Below are positions 46,693-54,205 of a DNA stretch of 64,000 bases, in pieces. Origin of the DNA: Sepioteuthis lessoniana (taxonomy: Eukaryota; Mollusca; Cephalopoda; Myopsida; Loliginidae); assembly GCA_963585895.1 (NCBI GenBank), contig CAUZXS010002443.1, positions 64,501-128,500 on the forward strand. The letters are read 5' to 3'. The position numbers and the translations under genes were made by a program. Under the pieces are notes generated by a model. It worked only from the letters and a program-made list of their open reading frames with translations, ran no database searches and was not told where the DNA came from. The stretch's first letter is position 1. Every line of letters starts with the position of its first letter.

Positions 46693-49600
46693 ATGAAATA
46701 CTAATTACCTCACCTTCCTTAGCTCATCTGTTTCATGTTTGTTTTTTTATGAAAAGAAAAATATCATCAGACAGGAGTTGACTGAAAACAAGAATTTTTT
46801 TATTTTTACATGTGTATGTATGTGTATACCTTAATTTATACTTTGTGGTCATTGTGTATTTTCCAAGTGTATTATTTGTTTGTATTTAACTAATCCAAAG
46901 GCCAATTAAAGCTGAATAAAGCAGAGTTTGAATTCATTGTTTCTTCTCCTAGACTAGTTGCTTAAGGAATGCTAAAAAATTCAGTCTGACTATTTACCCT
47001 TAGCTGGGGAAAAACAGGTGGAGTCATGCCTTTCCCAAGAAAATTAATGCAAAAGGAAGTTTATCTTTACTTAAGAGGAAAAGCAAATTTCAGCTGGTGA
47101 ATGAAATCCTTTATCTAATAAAAATACTTTGAACTTTCATTCAATTATATTTTATTGTATAAATCATTTAAAACTGGTCTTGAAATGCAAACTATTTTTT
47201 TTTAACCAATTTTCTCTTTTTTTTTGTTTCTTCTTTAGGGGAAACCAACAGAATTCATTCAACAAGATGAACAGAATCGTCGCTGGTTCAGTGAATTTCG
47301 TTCAAAGGCACCATCCACTCCAATCAGTCTAGAATCTGTTGATGGTATGTGTTGCTCTTTGAATTCACTGTTTGCTAACTAATTTTACTATTTTTATTTC
47401 CTATTTTTAAACCATCATAAGTTTGGCAATTTATTTCTGCAAATCCCTTATATGTACACACAGGTGGAAGTAAATTTTGGTAAAGGAATCTCTAAGTTTC
47501 TGCAGAAATAAAAGTTGATTTAAGAATTGTTTTGGATTGTATACAAGGATACAAACTTTTTGGAGTGTAGAGAATTATCTTCTGTTTAAAGCTGGTGACT
47601 TCAATGAAGAAGAAGAAATTAACCCAAGAAGATATAATATGTGATGACAAAAATCCATATACATACATATATATATAATTTAGGATACCATAGACATGGA
47701 GTTAGTGGTGCTTGGTGACTGTCAGATTTTTGCCTATGTGATCATCAGACTAAGTCTAATTTGATTATTAATAATTTTAATTATTATCTAATGATTATTG
47801 TAGTAGTAATGCCACAAACATTCTTACCTCGAAAAAACAGAAGGTCTGGTCTCTCTGCTACCGACACGCTGAAACCAGAAGAAAAGGACATAAGGGGTGT
47901 GACTTGTTTTATGGAGGAGAACGTGATAAGCACATGTGAAGTGGCGAGATTTAATGGATCCGATAGCATTGGTGGATTCTGCTCCTCATCCATTGTGAGT
48001 GGAATGTTATGTCGACCCGAAGTACAGAAAAATACCGCAATTTTGACAGCAGGCAGGAAGTGCTTTCTAAGCCATGGTGTTGGCAGCATAACTTTAACAG
48101 TGATCAACAGAAATCCCTTAAAGACGAATGTGCTAGTGGTAAATAGCAAGCCATTGGGATTCGACCTCCTTCTGGGAATGGATGTCATCAAGAAATTGGG
48201 CGGCGTGCATATCAACGAAGGAGACAAGGCACATTTTGCTGTGGCAGCTCTCGCTTTGGGTGCAACAATAGAGCTGGAACAGCCTGACTTTCGCACAGAG
48301 TTCGACCAACACACCAAATCCTGGTAGTTTCGTGGAAGTGGTCTGGTGATGAGCCAGCAGAAAAATTATACAACAGAGTACCGGAGTACACTATCCTTGC
48401 AAGAGCTCATGTAGAATATGAGAAAGAGCTACAAAACTGGATTGATAATGGGTAGTTAGTTCCTTACCCAGAAGATAAATTGGGGCCCCTGAAGGGCCTG
48501 ATCCCATTGATGGCAGTCATCCAGCAGAGTAAACAAAAGTTAAGGCTAGTGCTCGACTATCAGGAGTTAAATGATCACATGGATCCATTTATAGCTCGTG
48601 CAGACATGTGCACCAAAAAGTTGAGAGAAAGGTGGTGAGCAGGATCGAATGTATCAGTGTTAGACTTTCGCAAGGCATACCTTCAAGTATGTGTGCACCA
48701 ATCACTGTGGTCCTATCAAACCGTACTAATCAGGTATTGCCTGACCCGCATGGAGTTTGAGCCTAATGTGGCACCATCCATCATGCAGACAATTGTTGAT
48801 GCTATCTTGACAAAGGACAAGCCCATACAGTGGGCAACATCTGCCTAAATTGATGATGTGTATGTGGACGAGAGTATTGTGCCTGCGGCACCTTTTTACA
48901 GTTTTGGCCTCCTCAGTAAGGAGCTGGATAGACTACAGGATGGTGCGTGAGTGCTTGGGTTATAGGTGTGAGGAGAGAATAACTCTCTGTATTGGAGAAG
49001 AGGGAACAAAATCCCAGACATGCCTTGTGTCGTCACACGACAGAACATATTTTCACTATGTGGCAAATTGGTTGGGCACCTTCCCATGGGTGGTTGGCTT
49101 TGTGTAGCTGTAGCATTCATCAAGCGGAGAGCATCTGACATCACCACTGGATGGGATGACAAGATTGACAATGCCCCTCTCAACACCATGATTTAAAGAG
49201 GTTCTCACCAGAGTGCACAAAGAAGACCCGGTGTGGGGCAGATGGTGTGTTGAGGGCCAAACCCTTAGCGTATAGGTCGACGCAAGCCCTCGCACTACCA
49301 GCGTGTTGCTTGTATATGATGGGGCTGTAGTAGAGGATGCTTGTTGGTTATGTCCAGAAAAGGACTCCCAACATATTAACCTCACAGAACTTGATACCAT
49401 TATTAAAGAAATAAACTTGGCAATCCTCTGGAAGACGACCTCCGTGCATTTGTTCACTGATTCTGCTTGTGTCCATAAGTGTATTTCAGAAACCCTTACC
49501 AGCAAGGCCAGGGTAAGAATCAAAGTGAGATGCTCATTCAACGGCGGCTTGACACGATAATAAAACTGGTGAAAGAATATGCGCTGTCGATGAATGCGTC

Positions 49601-52600
49601 CTTGGTCAAGACTAGCCAAAATAAGGTAGATGGATTGACTTGAGTGCCTCAGTGGTGGTTCGATGCAATTAAAAGGAACACTGAGCCTGTGCAACCTGCC
49701 TGCATTGTGTCCGTGAGCTCAGCTATGCTTAACTAGATCAAGATTGTTCTCCAACAAAGTGGTCATCCTGGTGTGCGGTGGACACTTTATTTTGTGAAAC
49801 AGATTGCCCCTGAGTTCTCTAAGGTTGCTGTGAAAACTGTCAGAGAATGTGAAGAATGTCAGTTGATTGATCCAGCACCTGTGCACTTGTCAAAGGGGGC
49901 TTTGAATGTTAAACAAACATGGCACTGGGTAGCGATGGATATCACCCATTATAACAAGGCCAATTTTTTTTGGTGATCGACTGTGGCCCTGCTCGGTTTG
50001 CCATGTGGCGATGTCTTCCTCGACAAGATGTGACAAGAGTAATCAACCAGCTGAAGGCGCTCTTCTATGAGCGGGGCCTGCCGACAGAGATTCTGACAGA
50101 TAATGACACTGCCTTTCAGAGCAACCTGTTTAAAACCTTCCTAGATGAGTGGAGAGTCTGACTTCGATTCTGCTGTGCATACGTCCCCTCTGGTAACGGC
50201 ATCATCGAGCAATATCACAGAACTGTAAAAAAGATCGCTACCAGAAAATGATATACTATACTGGAAGCAGTATACTGGTACAACATCACGCCAAAAGATG
50301 ACTTGTCTTCTACTACAGCACCAGCCAATATGGTCTATCGGTATCGCATATGGCTAAAAGGAATCAATGGAACATCGGCGCTGACACACAATCAACAGCA
50401 GGCTGTCTTCAAACCAGGTGACGGAGTGTGGGTAAAGGCTTCACATGGACGATGTACCTCAAAATATAAAGTGGGATGTGTGACCGGAATTACCAGTGCA
50501 CAGAACATAACGGTCAACAGAATGCTGCGCCATGTAAAAGATCAAGTCACCATACTGCTGCAAAGAAGCACACAGCGCGAACAACCACCTCCCAAATGTT
50601 TCATGTGTAATCATAGGATCAGGGGGGAGTGTAGTAGTAACAGAAACAGAAGGTGTGCTCTCTCGGCTATTGACACACAAAAACCAGAAGAAAAGGACAC
50701 AAGAGGTGTGACTTGTTTTATAGAGGAGAACATGATAAGCACACATGAAGTGGTGAGATTTAATGAGCATATAAGAAACTAAGTTTGAGGTGGAAAAAAA
50801 AGCAGTATTTTGCTTATGTTTGATTGGTGAACATCCATCAGTTTATTTTGTGTATTAAATAATTTGACTATCGCCCAATAGTCAACTAGACTTCTAAAAC
50901 CAAGAAGAGTTATATATATGTATATATATATATATATATGTATATAATTTTTTTTGTTGTAGGTCCAAAGGGAAAGAAATATTTAAAAATGAGTTGGTCC
51001 ACAAAGAGATTTGTATTTTTTTAGGATTTATTTATTTTTGTTCTTGCATACGTGTATGTTTCCACCATGATGCTTTCATCAGAGAAAATGTATGGCACAA
51101 GGCTTTGTTAATGGGGTATTCAATGAGTCTTGAACTCACTTGTGTTTGCAGTTTGAATGGTTGTCAGTTGGTTATGGGTTTTTATGAAGGTCACTCCTCT
51201 CTTTTTCTTAGTCTACTTTACCCCTCATTTGATATTGACCTTTAAAAACCCAGCAATAAAATTCAAAATAAATAAAGACTTAGGCTGCAACTCAAAAAAC
51301 ACAGTCTACATAATTGAATGTAGCAAATGCAAAAAAATATACATAGGGTCAACACAGGCCCTTAATACAAGGACGTCACTTCATAGGAGCAATATCAAAA
51401 TAACAGAAAAGAGAAAATTACATGTATCGAAACACCTATACGAATGTAGTCAGGGTAAATTTAAAATAATGCCCATATATCAAACTTGTCATCACCAACA
51501 CCATCTTCCAGCAAAAGGACAGACTTAAAACAACCTGGATGCATCCTCGGTCCAAACATTGGCACCTCATTGACTATGTCCTTGTGCACAAGCGTTACTT
51601 TAAGGACATCATTCACACCAAAGTGATACCCAGTGCTGAATGCCTCACCAACCATTGCCTAGTGCACTGCAAACCTAGGCTGCACTTCAAACCTGAACCA
51701 AGAAAGGGAGGTTCCCCCAAGAAAAATTTCAATCTGAACAAACTTCAATCAGCTGAAGTGAAAGATGACTTTCAAGTAGGCCTCCAGTCCAAGTTTGAAA
51801 ACAGCAACTACCCAAAAGACACTTTTCCTGAAACACTCTGGGATCAACTGAAGAGTGCCATTCTGCATACTGAAGAGGTTCTGGAGTTAACCACCAAGAA
51901 GAACAGACTGGTTCGATCAGAACAACCAAGAGGTTTAAGAACTGGTAACGAAGAAAAGATTATCCCACCTGGCTCAGCTGTTATGTCCTGTGAGGAGGCC
52001 TGCCTTCTGTATCATTTACAGCATCCTCCAGTGTAAGCTTCAAGAGATCCAAAATGAGTGATGGACCAATCTCGCCAAGAGATTCAGCAATACACAGACT
52101 TAGGTGACTATCGAAGTTTCTACTAGCCCTCAAGGCAGTGTATGGCCCAACTCACCGGGTCCAGAGTCCTATGTGCAGTGTAGATGGGCAAGTACTTTTT
52201 ACAGACAGGGCCTCCATCTAATTCGTTGGTCTGAGCACTTTCAATCCCTCTTTAGCACTGACCATGTCGTCCAGGACCCAGCAGTTCTCCGCATCCCTCA
52301 GCAACCATTCAAAGCAGAATTGGATGAACTACCCTCTATAAAAGAAATTACCGAAGCCATAGAGCATTTGAGGAGTGGCTAGTCAGCGGGTGTCAATGGG
52401 ATTCCACTAGAGCTCTGCAAAGAAGGAGGACCAGCATTACACAGTAAGCTCCACAAAGTCCTTGTCAGTTGTTGGGAGCAGGGCAAACTTCCAATTGATC
52501 TCTGCGATGCAATCATTGTCACCTTGAACAAAAACAAGGGAGAAAAATCAGATTGCTCCAACTATCAGGGGATCACTCTGCTCTTCATCGCAAGAAAAGT

Positions 52601-54171
52601 CCTTGCTCATGTACTCCTAAACAGATTGGTACCCATTATTGCTGAAGGCCATCTACCAGAAACCCAGTGTTGGTTCAGAGTCAACAGGGACACTACAGAT
52701 ATAGTGGTCATCCTCAGACAGCTCCAAGAGAAATGAAGGGAGCAAAACAAAGGACTGTATGTAGTGTTTGTGGACCTGACCAAAGTGTTTGACACAGTGA
52801 GTAGAAAAGGACTGTGGATGATCATGGAGCACCTTGGATTCCCCCCAAAGTTCCTCAGTACAGTTATCCAACTCTGTAAAGACCAGTGTGGCCAAGTTAG
52901 GTTGAACAGTGACCGCTCTGGGTCCTTCTCCATTGTCAATGGCGTGAAACAGGGTGGTCTTCTGGCACCGACTGTTCAGTATCTTTTTCAGCATGATGCT
53001 TAAACAGGTCATAGAAGACCTTGATGATGACGGTGCTGTATACATCCACTACTGTCTTTATGGCAGGAACTGGTTCCTTGGGAGACTGCATGCCCACACA
53101 AAAACCCTTGAGCAGCTGTTCCATGACCTCTTCTTTGCTGACAACGCTGCCCTTGTTGCTTTCACCAAAAGAGATCTGCCACACCTAACTTCCTGCTTTG
53201 CAGAGGCTGCTCTGCTCTTTGGACTTGAGGTCAGCTTGAAGAAGACTGAGGTCCTTGACCAGCCTGTACTGCTAGAAGAGTACCGCCCTCCCTACATCAC
53301 CATTGGTGGAACTGAGCTGAAAGCAGTTCATCAGTTCACTTATCTGGGGTGTACCATCACATCAGATGCCAAGATCAACAGGGAAGTAGACAATAGACTG
53401 GCCAAGGCAAACAGCAGTTTCGGCAGACTCAACAAAAGAGTATGAAATAATAAGCATCTGAAGAAGGGTACTAAGATCAGTGTCAATCGAGCCATCATAC
53501 TCACCACCCTGCTGTATGGCTCCGAGTCATGGGTAACCTACCGCCACCATCCACAAATCCTTGGGCAATTCCATCAGCGCTGTCTCTACACCATCCTCAA
53601 CATTTACTGGAGTAACTACATCTCCATCTTCTTGATCAGGCAGAAATCACCAGTATAGAGGCCATGTTGCTGAAGTCATGATGGGCAGGGCATATCTCCA
53701 GAATGGAGGGTCCTCACCCGCCCAAGATAGCCCTGTATAATGAAATCCCCACTGGCTACTGTGACAGAGAGGCACCAAAGAAATGTTTTAAAGACTCCCT
53801 CAAGAAGATCTTTGGTACCTGCCACATTGACCACCACTAGTGGTCGACACTTGCTGCTGACCATCAGGTCTGGTGCCACACTGTCCATCAGGTTGTCTCC
53901 ACCTTTGAGGACTCATGCAGAGCCACCCTCAGGGAGAAATGCTGCTGGAGGAAGATCCAGGGAGCCTCAGCAGCCATACCAGACCAGACCAGACCTTGAA
54001 CTGCAGTTGCTGTGGCTGAACTTGGCTGTCCCGCATCGGCCTTGTCAGCCATCAGTGTGCCTGCAGTCAATATGGATAGCCTACTTCATGAATCTTCCTT
54101 CACGAAGTCTAGCCAAGAAGAACATGTATATGTAAAATTTAAGGTGGCTGTCGTAGAAGTGATATTACGTT

Positions 54172-54205
<34 letters not shown>

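Noticed and set aside
47784-48317. 177-codon minus-strand frame
   Set aside because: Antisense shadow of the protease-like region of gypsy-C.
48896-49694. Long minus-strand frames
   Set aside because: Shadows of the RNase H and integrase region of gypsy-C on the + strand.
52607-53184. Minus-strand frames of 82-130 codons
   Set aside because: Antisense shadows of the RTE-group LINE reverse transcriptase.
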